49,441 nt of DNA from Flavobacteriales bacterium (GTDB taxonomy: Bacteria > Bacteroidota > Bacteroidia > Flavobacteriales > BACL11), in the NCBI GenBank assembly GCA_002705205.1, contig PAHP01000001.1:1-49441 (forward strand). The letters are read 5' to 3'. This document shows, in pieces, positions 25,914 to 34,676 of this stretch (position 1 is the stretch's first letter; the number at the start of each line of letters is the position of its first letter). The notes under the pieces were generated by a model. The model had not been told where the DNA came from. It made no database searches and saw only the letters and a program-made list of their open reading frames with translations. The translations under genes and the position numbers were made by a program.

Positions 25914-27146
25914 CTACAAGTTGTTAGGGTAGCATAAAAAATACTTATTTACTGTCTTATGAAGATTATCAATACTAAACTGATCAGAAGCAGAAGTAAT
26001 ATCTATTATTTCTCCTTTTTTCATTAAGATATTTATGTTTGCTTCTTTAATATTATATGTACTATTGCTTACTTTATTGGAGAATATAAAGAAGTTTGCT
26101 TGTTCATGTGTACAGTTATGCTTTTTCATGAATTTAGTTATTAGTTCATTTTTTTCTTTATCAGTGATTGATTGGCTTTTAACTGTTATTTTGAGAATTT
26201 TTCTATTTATTAATCTTTTAGATAGTCTTGAAAGAACAAAATCAGTATGATTTTCCCAATATCTGAGACAAGTATAGATATTATAATCATCTAGTTGAGA
26301 GAAATAGTTTAGTAAGTTAATATTTTTTTCAAAATCAATAATTGTAAAATTATTTTTTAATAAGATTTCTAATGAAGGGGTAGTAAATATATCATCTCCT
26401 TGCATGATTAATTCTTTAGCTCTTTGTAATACTTTAATTAGCATATTTTCCGCTGAGATAACAGTTTTATGTAGATAGACTTGCCAATACATTAATCTTC
26501 TAGCAATTAAGAATTTTTCTATTGAATAGATTCCTTTTTCTTCAACAACCAGATTGTCATCTACAACATCAAGCATATTAATAATTCTTTCTGTGCCAAT
26601 ATTTCCTTCGGTAACTCCAGAGAAAAAACTATCTCTCTTAAGGTAATCTAGTCTATCCATGTCTAGCTGGGAAGATACTAATTGATGTAAGAATTTCTTG
26701 GGATGATTGTTGTTGAAGATTTTTATAGCAAGATTTAGTTTTCCCTTAAATATTTTATTTAATCTATGCATAAATATACTTGATAACTTTTCATGAGATA
26801 TTCCTCTTACAATTGAATTCTCAAGAGCATGAGAGAAAGGTCCATGGCCAATATCATGCAATAGAATTGCAATTTTTAGTGCTTCTTCCTCTTTATTGGT
26901 TATAGTATGTCCTTTTTTCCTTAACTGATAAATCGCTTTTGTCATTAAATGTAAACAGCCAATTGCATGATTAAAACGGCTGTGATGAGCGCCAGGATAT
27001 ACAAGATAAGAGAGCCCTAGTTGAGAGATCCTTCTTAGTCTTTGAAAATAAGGGTGTTCAATCAAATCAGTAATGATTCCTTCATCTAGAGTAATAAAAC
27101 CGTATATTGGATCGTTAATTATTTTATCTTTTTTTTGTAAAACCAT
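25914..27146 (-). CDS. HD-domain phosphohydrolase (dGTPase-like family)
   Basis: The 410-residue protein has the full HD metal site: H in PGAHHSRFNHAIGC, the HD pair in ILLHDIGHGPFSH, and a later Asp in SQLDMDRLDYLKRDS. These fit the YdhJ/SAMHD1-like branch of HD proteins, some of which hydrolyse deoxynucleotides. Substrate is unknown here. It heads the lipid A gene run and is divergent from porX with 52 bases between them. This HD-lpxD order is common in Bacteroidota (general knowledge of the group), but no functional link is proven. Confidence 0.85.
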   Translation of the reverse strand: MVLQKKDKIINDPIYGFITLDEGIITDLIEHPYFQRLRRISQLGLSYLVYPGAHHSRFNHAIGCLHLMTKAIYQLRKKGHTITNKEEEALKIAILLHDIGHGPFSHALENSIVRGISHEKLSSIFMHRLNKIFKGKLNLAIKIFNNNHPKKFLHQLVSSQLDMDRLDYLKRDSFFSGVTEGNIGTERIINMLDVVDDNLVVEEKGIYSIEKFLIARRLMYWQVYLHKTVISAENMLIKVLQRAKELIMQGDDIFTTPSLEILLKNNFTIIDFEKNINLLNYFSQLDDYNIYTCLRYWENHTDFVLSRLSKRLINRKILKITVKSQSITDKEKNELITKFMKKHNCTHEQANFFIFSNKVSNSTYNIKEANINILMKKGEIIDITSASDQFSIDNLHKTVNKYFLCYPNNL

Positions 27147-27198
27147 AGGGCAAATAACGGATTTTTTTTAATTTTTGTAGAACTTAAAACAATAAAAT

Positions 27199-28746
27199 AT
27201 GATTAAGATACTTTGGGCAGATGATGAGATAGATCTATTAAGACCTCATATTATTTATTTAGAAGAAAAAGGATATAAATTAACTGCTGTGAAAAGTGGA
27301 GATGAGGCATTAGATGTCTTGGAAAATAATAAATTTGATTTAATATTTTTAGATGAAAATATGCCAGGATTGACAGGCATAGAAACTCTTTCTATAATAA
27401 AAGAGAGGTATGTCAATACTCCTGTTATCATGATTACAAAAAGTGAGGAGGAAAGCATTATGGAGGAGGCGATTGGATCAAAAATTGCTGATTATTTGAT
27501 TAAACCTGTTAATCCTAATCAGATTTTGTTATCGGTAAAGAAGAATATAGATTCTAATAGGTTAGTTGAAGAGAAGATAACAAGTAATTATCAACAAGAG
27601 TTTCGTAATATTAGCATGCAATTATCTTCAAGTTTAAATAAAGATGAGTGGTATAATATTTTCAAGAAACTTACTTATTGGGAATTAGAGTTAGAGAAAT
27701 CAGGGGATGATAGTGTTGAGCAGATTCTTGAAATGCAGAAGTCTGAAGCAAATGCACAGTTCTTTAAATTTATTAAGAATAATTATAGAGACTGGATAAA
27801 TGGTGTTGATGCTCCTTTGATGTCTCATAATATTATTAGAAAAAAAGTAGCCCCTTTAATGACTGATGATAAACCTACTTATATGATCGTTATAGATAAT
27901 TTAAGGTATGATCAGTGGAAAGTTATTGAACCAGCAGTATTAGATTATTTTGTTGTTAATAGTAGTGAGATGTATACTAGTATTTTGCCTACAGCTACAC
28001 AATACGCTCGTAATTCAATCTTTGCAGGGCTTTTGCCCTCTGAAATAAAGAAAAGACACCCTGCTATGTGGAAGGATGATGAAGATCCTGGAGGTAAAAA
28101 TATGTTTGAGAACGAGTTTCTATTAGATAATTTGCAAATGTTAGGCAAAGGAAAATCTAAAGTCTCATATACTAAAATTACTAACCTTGATTCAGGAAGA
28201 AAGCTGATTAATAAGATTCCTAATATGAGGAATAACGCATTAAATGTTATTGTATATAATTTTGTTGATATGCTGTCACATGCTCGTACAGATATGAAAG
28301 TGATAAAAGAATTAGCTGATGATGATGCAGCATATCGTTCTTTAACTTCATCATGGTTTTCGCATTCTCCCTTAAGAGATATAATGAAGCAAATAGCTAA
28401 ACAAAAAGCGAATGTTGTCATCACTACTGATCATGGTACAATCAACGTAAACAAACCATCAAGAATGATTGGAGATAGAAATGTAAATTCAAATCTAAGA
28501 TATAAGCAAGGAAAAAACATGAATTATCAAAAAAATGATGTCTTTGAGATTCAAGATCCTTTAGATTATTATTTGCCAATACAGAACATGAATAGTAAAT
28601 ATATTTTTGCAAAAGAGGATATGTACTTTGTATATCAGAATAATTATAATCAGTTTGTGAAATTTTATAAAAATACTTATCAGCATGGAGGAGTCTCAAT
28701 GGAGGAAATGTTAATACCTATTATTACTCTAAGCTCAAAATTATGA
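27199..28746 (+). CDS. porX: PorX: response regulator with PglZ-type effector, type IX secretion
   Basis: The 515-residue protein has an N-terminal receiver (phospho-acceptor D52 in IFLDENMPG, K81 in MITKSEEE). A helical linker follows, then a PglZ/alkaline-phosphatase-like domain with MIVIDNLRYDQW, PTATQYARNSIFAGLLP and VVITTDHGTINVNKP. PorX pairs with the PorY histidine kinase and governs T9SS genes. Family members are phosphodiesterases acting on oligonucleotides. A near-consensus TAATTTTTG, one base longer than TAnnTTTG, lies about 25 bases upstream. It overlaps tsaE by four bases. Confidence 0.93.
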   Translation: MIKILWADDEIDLLRPHIIYLEEKGYKLTAVKSGDEALDVLENNKFDLIFLDENMPGLTGIETLSIIKERYVNTPVIMITKSEEESIMEEAIGSKIADYLIKPVNPNQILLSVKKNIDSNRLVEEKITSNYQQEFRNISMQLSSSLNKDEWYNIFKKLTYWELELEKSGDDSVEQILEMQKSEANAQFFKFIKNNYRDWINGVDAPLMSHNIIRKKVAPLMTDDKPTYMIVIDNLRYDQWKVIEPAVLDYFVVNSSEMYTSILPTATQYARNSIFAGLLPSEIKKRHPAMWKDDEDPGGKNMFENEFLLDNLQMLGKGKSKVSYTKITNLDSGRKLINKIPNMRNNALNVIVYNFVDMLSHARTDMKVIKELADDDAAYRSLTSSWFSHSPLRDIMKQIAKQKANVVITTDHGTINVNKPSRMIGDRNVNSNLRYKQGKNMNYQKNDVFEIQDPLDYYLPIQNMNSKYIFAKEDMYFVYQNNYNQFVKFYKNTYQHGGVSMEEMLIPIITLSSKL

Positions 28747-29159
28747 GCGTAAAATTTTTTGCAAATAATTTAACAGATATTCCTAATATTGCGCAGCAAA
28801 TTCTAGATTACACTTCAAAATATAAGAAGTTTCTATTCTATGCTGATATGGGAGTTGGTAAAACTACATTAATAAAAGCACTATCTTTGCACTTAAATGT
28901 TGTTGATGTGGTAAGTAGTCCAACATTTTCAATTGTAAATGAATATCATACTGATAATAAAGGTAAGGTTTATCATTTTGATTTTTATAGATTAGAAGAA
29001 GAAGAAGCTTATGATATGGGTTGTGAGGAGTATCTTTTTGGGGATGATTATTGTTTTGTTGAATGGCCTGAGAATATACCAAGTTTAATTAGGGAAGATA
29101 TGGTAGTAATTAAGATGCATGTTGAAGATAAAAAGAGAGTAATAGAAGTAATACTTTAG
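28743..29159 (+). CDS. tsaE: tRNA t6A modification ATPase TsaE
   Basis: The 138-residue P-loop ATPase has Walker A ADMGVGKTTLIKAL, SSPTFSIVNEY and YHFDFYRLEEEEAYDMGCEEYL, with FVEWPENIP near the end. It is part of the TsaBDE complex that makes threonylcarbamoyl-adenosine at position 37 of ANN-reading tRNAs. Length is normal. It sits between porX and ald with a four-base overlap and a two-base gap, so it is cotranscribed. Confidence 0.95.
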   Translation: MSVKFFANNLTDIPNIAQQILDYTSKYKKFLFYADMGVGKTTLIKALSLHLNVVDVVSSPTFSIVNEYHTDNKGKVYHFDFYRLEEEEAYDMGCEEYLFGDDYCFVEWPENIPSLIREDMVVIKMHVEDKKRVIEVIL

Positions 29160-29161
29160 TT

Positions 29162-30367
29162 ATGGAAAAAGAAAAGATATTTAGTTCCTTTGGTTTGATG
29201 CCAAAAGAGGAGATGCTTGAAGTAAAGCCAAATTTTAAACAATTAGAAATTGGGATACCTAAAGAGTCTTCTTTTCAGGAGAATAGAGTGAGCTTAACAC
29301 CTGAGTCTGTAGATTTATTAGTTGCAAATGGGCATAGTATAATTATCGAGAAAGGTGCTGGTTTAGCGTCAAGTTTTACAGATAAAGAATATGCAGATAG
29401 AGGAGCTCGTATAGCCTATTCAAAAGAAGAGGTTTTTAAAGCAAATTTGATATTAAAGATTGAGCCTCCTACCACAGCAGAATTAGAGCTTATGCAAAAT
29501 GAACAGGTCTTAATCTCTGCCGTGCAGATGAGTACACAGTCTTCAGATTATTTTAAGACATTAAATAAAAAGAGAATAGCTGCTTTTGGCTTCGAATTTA
29601 TTAAAGATAATCAAGATAAGTTACCAATTGTAAGGAGTATGAGTGAGATAGCTGGTAATACATCATTATTAATAGCGGGTGAATACTTGTCTAATATTAA
29701 TAATGGAAAAGGATTAATGCTCGGAGGGATTTCTGGATTAATTCCGACTAGTGTTGTGATAATTGGAGCTGGTACGGTAGGCGAGTATGCTTGTAGGACA
29801 GCTTTAGGTTTAGGGGCTTCTGTTATAGTGTTTGATAATTCAGTATCTAAACTACGAAGATTACAAGATAATATTAGCCAAAGAATCAGTACGTCCTGGT
29901 TTCAGCCTAAGGTTTTGATTAAAGCATTAAAAAGAGCAGATGTTGTGATTTCGGCTCTTCAAGTAGGAGATGGTAAAGTTCCTTGCATTGTGAGTGAGGA
30001 TATGGTTATGCAAATGAAAAAAGGAGCAGTAGTTATTGATGTAAGTATTGATCAGGGAGGAAGTTTTGAAACTTCTGAATTAACCACTCATAAGAAGCCT
30101 ACTTTTATTAAACATGATATTGTTCATTATTGTGTTCCAAATATAGCATCAAGAGTATCTAGAACAGCGTCAATAGTTATAAGTAATATATTAACTCCAA
30201 TTTTATTGAATATTGCAGAAGAGGGAGGTGTAGAAAATACAATAAGAAAGCATGAGTGTTTAAGAAATGGAGTGTATGCTTTTAATGGTAGTTTGACAAA
30301 TGAGATGCTTAGTAGAAATTTTAACCTGCCGTTTAGTGATTTAGATTTAATAATGTCGACAATATAG
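29162..30367 (+). CDS. ald: Alanine dehydrogenase
   Basis: The 401-residue AlaDH/PNT family enzyme has IGIPKESSFQENRVSLTP near the start, after an N-terminal extension of about 25 residues usual in Bacteroidota. Substrate residues are in LKIEPPT (K), and the NAD loop is VVIIGAGTVGEYACRTALGLGA. IDVSIDQGG and VPNIASRVSRTAS complete the set. It interconverts alanine and pyruvate with NAD. It is the third gene of porX-tsaE-ald-DUF4258. Confidence 0.88.
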   Translation: MEKEKIFSSFGLMPKEEMLEVKPNFKQLEIGIPKESSFQENRVSLTPESVDLLVANGHSIIIEKGAGLASSFTDKEYADRGARIAYSKEEVFKANLILKIEPPTTAELELMQNEQVLISAVQMSTQSSDYFKTLNKKRIAAFGFEFIKDNQDKLPIVRSMSEIAGNTSLLIAGEYLSNINNGKGLMLGGISGLIPTSVVIIGAGTVGEYACRTALGLGASVIVFDNSVSKLRRLQDNISQRISTSWFQPKVLIKALKRADVVISALQVGDGKVPCIVSEDMVMQMKKGAVVIDVSIDQGGSFETSELTTHKKPTFIKHDIVHYCVPNIASRVSRTASIVISNILTPILLNIAEEGGVENTIRKHECLRNGVYAFNGSLTNEMLSRNFNLPFSDLDLIMSTI

Positions 30368-30370
30368 ATT

Positions 30371-30787
30371 ATGAGAAGAAGACTATTGTTTTTTGGGTTT
30401 GGAGCATTCATTAGTATCTTGCTGCTATCAATGGGTCCGCAAAATAGATTAAAAGATACTTTTTATGCTTACATTAATTACTTTGATATGGATCAAAGAG
30501 TTATTACGCATTTAGTAAATGATAGCACTAGATTCTCTATAATAGCTGAGTGTCAGCTTGTGTATTATAATATTTCAAAAAAGGATCTCCTGACTGTTTT
30601 AGAAGAGGGGGAGGTGAATTTTGATTTATCAGATCAAGATGGTGAGCCATGTCAATATTATGTCATTGAGAATACAGTTAACGGTAATGATTTAGCTGTA
30701 GAATTTGAACTTTGTTATTATAATAATAAAAGTGTTAAGGTTATGGCTTTCACCTCTAATAAAGAGAAAGAAGTTTGTAGATTTTAA
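30371..30787 (+). CDS. DUF4258 domain protein, membrane-anchored
   Basis: The 138-residue protein starts with one transmembrane or signal-anchor helix (RRRLLFFGFGAFISILLLSM) and has SMGPQNRLKDTFYAYINYF. It continues with CQLVYYNISKKDLLTVLEEG and CQYYVIENTV, a beta-rich domain that I recognise as DUF4258. Function is unknown. It follows ald by three bases, an arrangement seen widely in flavobacteria. It ends on TTAA shared with the convergent proline dehydrogenase gene. Confidence 0.75.
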   Translation: MRRRLLFFGFGAFISILLLSMGPQNRLKDTFYAYINYFDMDQRVITHLVNDSTRFSIIAECQLVYYNISKKDLLTVLEEGEVNFDLSDQDGEPCQYYVIENTVNGNDLAVEFELCYYNNKSVKVMAFTSNKEKEVCRF

Positions 30788-31944
30788 TTATTCTTTCTCC
30801 TTTTCTTTTCTTCAATAATATTTGTTAGTTCACGACCCATTTGTCCTGAAATTGAGGTGTTCTCTTCTGCACGCCTAATAAGGTAGGGAAGAACATCTTT
30901 TACTGGTCCATATGGCACATATTTTACAACATTAAACCCCTCTTTAGCAGCATTATATGAGATATGATCACTCATTCCTAATAGTTGTGAGAAATAAACT
31001 CTCTTATCATCTCTTGGAATATTATATCTTTTTAGAAGTTCGGTTAATAATATAGAACTTTCTTCATTATGAGTGCCAGCGCAGAAAGAGATAATATCAA
31101 TATTTTCAATGCAAAGAGTTAAAGCTTTATTATAGTCATTGTCTGTTTCTTCTTTTAATAAATATACTGGACAGGCATATCCTTTTTCGCGAGCTCTTTT
31201 AATTTCTTTTTCATGATATGCGCCTCGTACTAATTTAATTCCTAAGAAGAATCCTTCTTCTTTTGCTGTTTTTAAAAGTATTTCTATTTGATTAAGTCTG
31301 TCATTTCTGTATAGTTGTAAGGTATTAAAAATCCAGGCTTCTTTTTTATTGAATTTTTTCATCATTACAACAGCGATTTCATCTATGGCATCCTGTATCC
31401 AACTTTCTTCAGCGTCAATAAATAAAGGGACCCTGTGATCACTAGATATTCTGCAAATAGTTTCTATTCTTTTTTCAAATATTTCTTTTTCTATTTCTTC
31501 TGCTTGTGTTAAAGCTTGCTTATTACTGATTTTTTCTAGTAAGGAGAAACGAGCTAAACCTGTAGGTTTAAAAACAGAGAAGGGAATACTAATTTCTTTA
31601 TTTGCTTTTTTGATAGATTCAATTGTTTCGTTCATAGCTCTATTAAAATCAGTTTCAGATTCTTTTCCTTCAGCAGAGAAGTCCAGAATTGTTCCTATGT
31701 GAGATGCCCATAGTTTATCTATAGTAGCTTGGCTATTATAGATATTAGTTCCTCCACAAAAATGCTTGTAAACCGTAGCTTTTATTATACTATTAATTGG
31801 TAAATGTAGCCACATCGCAATTTTTACAAGTACAGTGAGTATGTTAGATATTATTGGATTACTAATTGTTTTAAATAGTAGATAGGCTCTATTTAGATCT
31901 TCATCTGATTTGTCCTTAAAAGCAATTTCTATATTATCAAACAT
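30784..31944 (-). CDS. Proline dehydrogenase
   Basis: The 386-residue monofunctional FAD-linked proline dehydrogenase has FSVFKPTGLARFSLLEKIS, PLFIDAEESWIQDAID, FFLGIKLVRGAYHEKE and a C-terminal YVPYGPVKDVLPYLIRRAEENT. These are the PutA barrel signatures, the last carrying the paired arginines that hold the substrate carboxylate. It oxidises proline to pyrroline-5-carboxylate at the membrane quinone pool. The second-step dehydrogenase is not in the window. Confidence 0.9.
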   Translation of the reverse strand: MFDNIEIAFKDKSDEDLNRAYLLFKTISNPIISNILTVLVKIAMWLHLPINSIIKATVYKHFCGGTNIYNSQATIDKLWASHIGTILDFSAEGKESETDFNRAMNETIESIKKANKEISIPFSVFKPTGLARFSLLEKISNKQALTQAEEIEKEIFEKRIETICRISSDHRVPLFIDAEESWIQDAIDEIAVVMMKKFNKKEAWIFNTLQLYRNDRLNQIEILLKTAKEEGFFLGIKLVRGAYHEKEIKRAREKGYACPVYLLKEETDNDYNKALTLCIENIDIISFCAGTHNEESSILLTELLKRYNIPRDDKRVYFSQLLGMSDHISYNAAKEGFNVVKYVPYGPVKDVLPYLIRRAEENTSISGQMGRELTNIIEEKKRRKNN

Positions 31945-32013
31945 TCTATTATTTCTGTTGATTCTAGAAAGATAAAGTTCTAATACAAGAACTATATAGC
32001 TATCTATTTCTAT

Positions 32014-32652
32014 CTATTTTACTTTTCTACTAACCATTAATCCGTCACGGATAGGAAGTAGTATTGTTTCTAATCTAGTGTCATCTAACACTTTTTTATT
32101 ATATTGGTCTAGCGATAAAGTCTCTTTATCCTTATCTTTTTTTAGGACCTTTCCACTCCAAAGCACATTATCTGCAATAATATACCCTCCTACATCTATT
32201 TTTTGAATGATAAGATCAAAATATGTGCTATAATTTTCTTTGTCTGCATCAATAAAAGCAAGCTGAAAGCTTTCCTTAATATCAGGGAGAATATTAACAG
32301 CATTACCAATGTGTTGTATTATCTGCTCTGAATAATCTGAGCGCTGAAAGTATTTTTTAGCAAGAAAGACGTATTCTTCATTGATATCTATAGTATGTAG
32401 TGATCCATCTTTTTTTAATCCTTCAGCAAGGCAAAGTGCACTGTAACCAGTATAAGTTCCTATCTCAAGAATATTTTTTGGCATTAGCATTTTACTAAAC
32501 ATGGATAACATACGCCCTTGTAAGTGTCCTGAAAGCATTCTTGGAGTCATCACATTAGCCCATGTCTCTCTATTTAGTTCTGCTAATAATCTTGGTTCTC
32601 TTTCTGTATGAATTAGTGAGTAATTATCTATTTCTTCTGGTAAGAATTGCAT
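32014..32652 (-). CDS. Class I SAM-dependent O-methyltransferase
   Basis: Starting from the ATG at 32652 (MQFLPEEIDNY) the protein has 212 residues. A GTG 24 bases upstream is also in frame but lies inside the terminator of the Cys-rich gene. SAM-binding motifs are ILEIGTYTGYSALCLAEGL and SLHTIDINEEYV. The divalent-metal Asp is in AFIDADKENYS, and IIADNVLWSG follows. This is the catechol/caffeoyl-CoA O-methyltransferase family. The substrate cannot be told. Confidence 0.88.
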   Translation of the reverse strand: MQFLPEEIDNYSLIHTEREPRLLAELNRETWANVMTPRMLSGHLQGRMLSMFSKMLMPKNILEIGTYTGYSALCLAEGLKKDGSLHTIDINEEYVFLAKKYFQRSDYSEQIIQHIGNAVNILPDIKESFQLAFIDADKENYSTYFDLIIQKIDVGGYIIADNVLWSGKVLKKDKDKETLSLDQYNKKVLDDTRLETILLPIRDGLMVSRKVK

Positions 32653-32665
32653 ATAATTGGGTATA

Positions 32666-32696
32666 AAAAAAGCCACACAGCATGTGTGGCTTTTAT
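32666..32696 (-). terminator. Terminator of the Cys/Lys-rich protein gene
   Basis: AGCCACAC (32671-32678) pairs with GTGTGGCT (32684-32691) around a five-base loop, extended by A/T pairs. On the minus strand a T-run follows (TTTTTTTATAC). It comes 16 bases after the stop at 32712 and insulates the methyltransferase gene. Confidence 0.8.
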
Positions 32697-32711
32697 ATAA
32701 TAATTAGGTTA

Positions 32712-33131
32712 TTATTCTGTAGTTTTATTTTTTTTAGAACAACATTTTTTATTACTGGCTGTTTTAGAACAACATTTTTTATTACTGGCTGTTTTAGAAC
32801 AACATTGTTTCTTAGTTTTTTTACTACTGCAAGAAGATTTTTTTCCAGAGTAATTATTTTTTTTCCCATAATTAAATTCACCTTTGCTAGTTTTACTACA
32901 TGATGACTTGGTTGCTTTAGAGGAACATTTTTGTGTTCCAGTCTTAGTGCAAATCTTCTCTCCCTCTGCATTAATTGTATAGGGGCAGTTAGTTTTTTTA
33001 GTGGTTTCTGTACTTGTAGACGCTTCTTTTACTTCAGTATTTTCTTGAGTTGGTTTTACTTCGTCTTGTGCATTTACATTAGTAATTCCTATAAAGAATA
33101 CTGCTAATAATACGATTATAATCTTTTTCAT
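32712..33131 (-). CDS. Secreted Cys/Lys-rich repeat protein of unknown function
   Basis: The 139-residue protein has a clear signal peptide (MKKIIIVLLAVFF... cleaved after NVNA). An acidic Thr/Glu/Lys linker follows, then a domain with CPYTINAEGEKICTKTG, and finally a basic tail with 11 cysteines overall. The tail holds CCSKTASNKK repeats, nearly exact at base level. Paired CC and single Cys in a Lys/Ser background suggest metal binding or extensive disulfides outside the cytoplasm. I do not recognise a named family. The gene has its own TAnnTTTG box and terminator, so it is monocistronic. Confidence 0.8.
   Translation of the reverse strand: MKKIIIVLLAVFFIGITNVNAQDEVKPTQENTEVKEASTSTETTKKTNCPYTINAEGEKICTKTGTQKCSSKATKSSCSKTSKGEFNYGKKNNYSGKKSSCSSKKTKKQCCSKTASNKKCCSKTASNKKCCSKKNKTTE
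32731..32820 (-). repeat. 30-base tandem repeat coding for CCSKTASNKK
   Basis: 32731-32760 and 32761-32790 differ at one base in 30. 32791-32820 begins as a third copy (about the first 16 bases) and then diverges. The period is a multiple of three, so copy number can change without breaking the frame of the secreted protein. Confidence 0.9.
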
Positions 33132-33159
33132 TTTTTCGTTTAAATTAATTAATATTTAG

Positions 33160-33167
33160 CAAATATA
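33160..33167 (-). promoter_or_regulatory. Putative -7 box (TATATTTG) for the Cys/Lys-rich gene
   Basis: TATATTTG on the minus strand fits TAnnTTTG and ends 29 bases before the ATG at 33131, in the gap after psd. Confidence 0.5.
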
Positions 33168-33187
33168 GAAAATATCTATCAATATAT

Positions 33188-33832
33188 TTAGTAAGTGGCA
33201 ATTATACTTTGGCCACCTTTAACGTGTTCATTTAGTTTAGTTTCAATATTGCTACTAATTGGTAAGAATAAATCTACTCTTGATCCAAATTTAATAAAAC
33301 CAAATTCATCTGATACATTTGCTTTGTCACCAATTTTACTGTAAGTTATGATTCTTTTAGCAAGAGCTCCAGCAATTTGCCGGAATAGTATTGATATCTT
33401 ATCATTTTCAACAACTACTGTACTCCTTTCGTTGTCAGTAGATGCTTTTGGATCCCAAGCAACTAATGATTTTCCTGGGTGATATTTAGTATAAATAACT
33501 TTACCGGTAATAGGGTAAAGCTGATTATGCACATTAAGTGGTGACATAAATATAGATACTTGTATTCTTTTATCTTTGTAGAACTCTTTCTCTTTAGTTT
33601 CTTCAATTACTACTATTTTACCATCACAAGGGGCATAAACGATGCCATTTTTTCTTTCAAATTTTCTTTTAGGTACTCTAAAGAAAAGCATGCTAATAAT
33701 GAAAATAAAAAGCATGATAATAAATAAGATATCTATAATCTCGTTATTTGATACGTATGAAAAATAAGCAAGGATAATAAGTATGATTAGTTCATTTCTT
33801 AAAGATTTTAATCCTTCTTTGTGTAGTTTCAT
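33188..33832 (-). CDS. psd: Phosphatidylserine decarboxylase (proenzyme)
   Basis: The 214-residue protein has two N-terminal membrane helices, then YAPCDGKIVVIEE, FMSPLNVHNQLYPI and the self-cleavage region FGFIKFGSRVDLFLP. The G-S bond there gives the pyruvoyl cofactor. This is the short, archaeal-like PSD class. It makes phosphatidylethanolamine, the main lipid of these bacteria. It is the last gene of rsfS-ftsH-DUF2007-cdsA-psd, starting directly after cdsA. Confidence 0.93.
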   Translation of the reverse strand: MKLHKEGLKSLRNELIILIILAYFSYVSNNEIIDILFIIMLFIFIISMLFFRVPKRKFERKNGIVYAPCDGKIVVIEETKEKEFYKDKRIQVSIFMSPLNVHNQLYPITGKVIYTKYHPGKSLVAWDPKASTDNERSTVVVENDKISILFRQIAGALAKRIITYSKIGDKANVSDEFGFIKFGSRVDLFLPISSNIETKLNEHVKGGQSIIATY

Positions 33833-34474
33833 TTAAAGTAAATTAATTAATATATACATTACAGGGATTGTTATTAAGAAAGCATCCATTCTATCAAGGA
33901 TTCCTCCATGTCCTGGGATAATATTTCCAGAATCTTTTACACCTGCCTCTCTTTTGTAATGTGATTCAATAAAATCTCCTAATGTAGCTGTAAAAGGTAA
34001 TACAATACTTATGGTTAATGGATCTTGAAAAGAATCAAAGTCAAAATATCTATATGAGAAATATGATGCAATTATTGTGAAAATGAGTCCGCCTATAAAT
34101 CCTTCCCAAGATTTTTTTGGGGATATTGATGGCATAATTTTATTTTTTCCAATTTTTACACCTATTATATATGCAAAAGTATCAAATGTCCATGTAAGTA
34201 TGAACATAAATAATATTAAATTAGTATTAAAGGTGTTATTTAGATAATGATGATCAGTTATCCCAAATAGTTGAATAAGAAGTAGGGGGATAATAACATA
34301 AGAAAAAGCCAGAATTTTAGTTCTTCCTTTCCGAAGTTTCCACATCTCATATGAACACATAATAAGGATAATGAAAAAAAGAAGATGAAATGTAAGATTA
34401 GAAAAAGAAGTGCCCACCCACATTACAGAAACATAGATTGAACCGTAGATAGTTCTTTTAAGTGTTTCGTTCAT
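33833..34474 (-). CDS. cdsA: Phosphatidate cytidylyltransferase (CDP-diglyceride synthase)
   Basis: The 213-residue membrane protein carries the family signature near its C-terminus: SHYKREAGVKDSGNIIPGHG followed by GILDRMD (acidic metal-binding residues). Also visible are FDTFAYIIGVKIGKNK and SPKKSWEGFIGG. It makes CDP-diacylglycerol from phosphatidate and CTP. It is somewhat shorter than E. coli CdsA, with fewer N-terminal helices. It overlaps the DUF2007 gene by 17 bases and abuts psd, which acts downstream in the same pathway. Confidence 0.93.
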   Translation of the reverse strand: MNETLKRTIYGSIYVSVMWVGTSFSNLTFHLLFFIILIMCSYEMWKLRKGRTKILAFSYVIIPLLLIQLFGITDHHYLNNTFNTNLILFMFILTWTFDTFAYIIGVKIGKNKIMPSISPKKSWEGFIGGLIFTIIASYFSYRYFDFDSFQDPLTISIVLPFTATLGDFIESHYKREAGVKDSGNIIPGHGGILDRMDAFLITIPVMYILINLL

Positions 34475-34676
34475 TATTATTTTCTTTAAGTAATTTTATT
34501 GCTTTCTTTTGGTCTTTTTTTATAATATACAGGTCAATTGTCCCAAACATGTTGTAGGATGAATCTTGTTTATTTAGAATGACAGGAGATAAATCATTTT
34601 CTTCTAACATTTGTTTGATTATTTCTATCTGCACATGATCGTTAGAGCTGAATATCTTAGTCCAGTGTTTATTCAT
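34458..34676 (-). CDS. DUF2007 domain protein
   Basis: This small cytosolic protein has 72 residues: WTKIFSSNDHVQIEIIKQML, ENDLSPVILNKQDSSY, then IDLYIIKKDQKKAIKLLKEN. The pattern is the DUF2007 (putative signal-transducing) fold. It overlaps ftsH by eight bases and cdsA by 17, so it is translationally tied to both. A role in proteolysis or lipid control is only suggested by this position. Confidence 0.85.
   Translation of the reverse strand: MNKHWTKIFSSNDHVQIEIIKQMLEENDLSPVILNKQDSSYNMFGTIDLYIIKKDQKKAIKLLKENNNERNT

Noticed and set aside
32653-32676. A GTG start for the O-methyltransferase at 32676
   Set aside because: It lies in the hairpin stem of the upstream terminator. The ATG at 32652 gives the usual length.
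32731-32820. Regular 30-base direct repeats, as in a CRISPR array
   Set aside because: There are no spacers between copies, only about two and a half copies, and the period is in frame inside a secreted protein gene.
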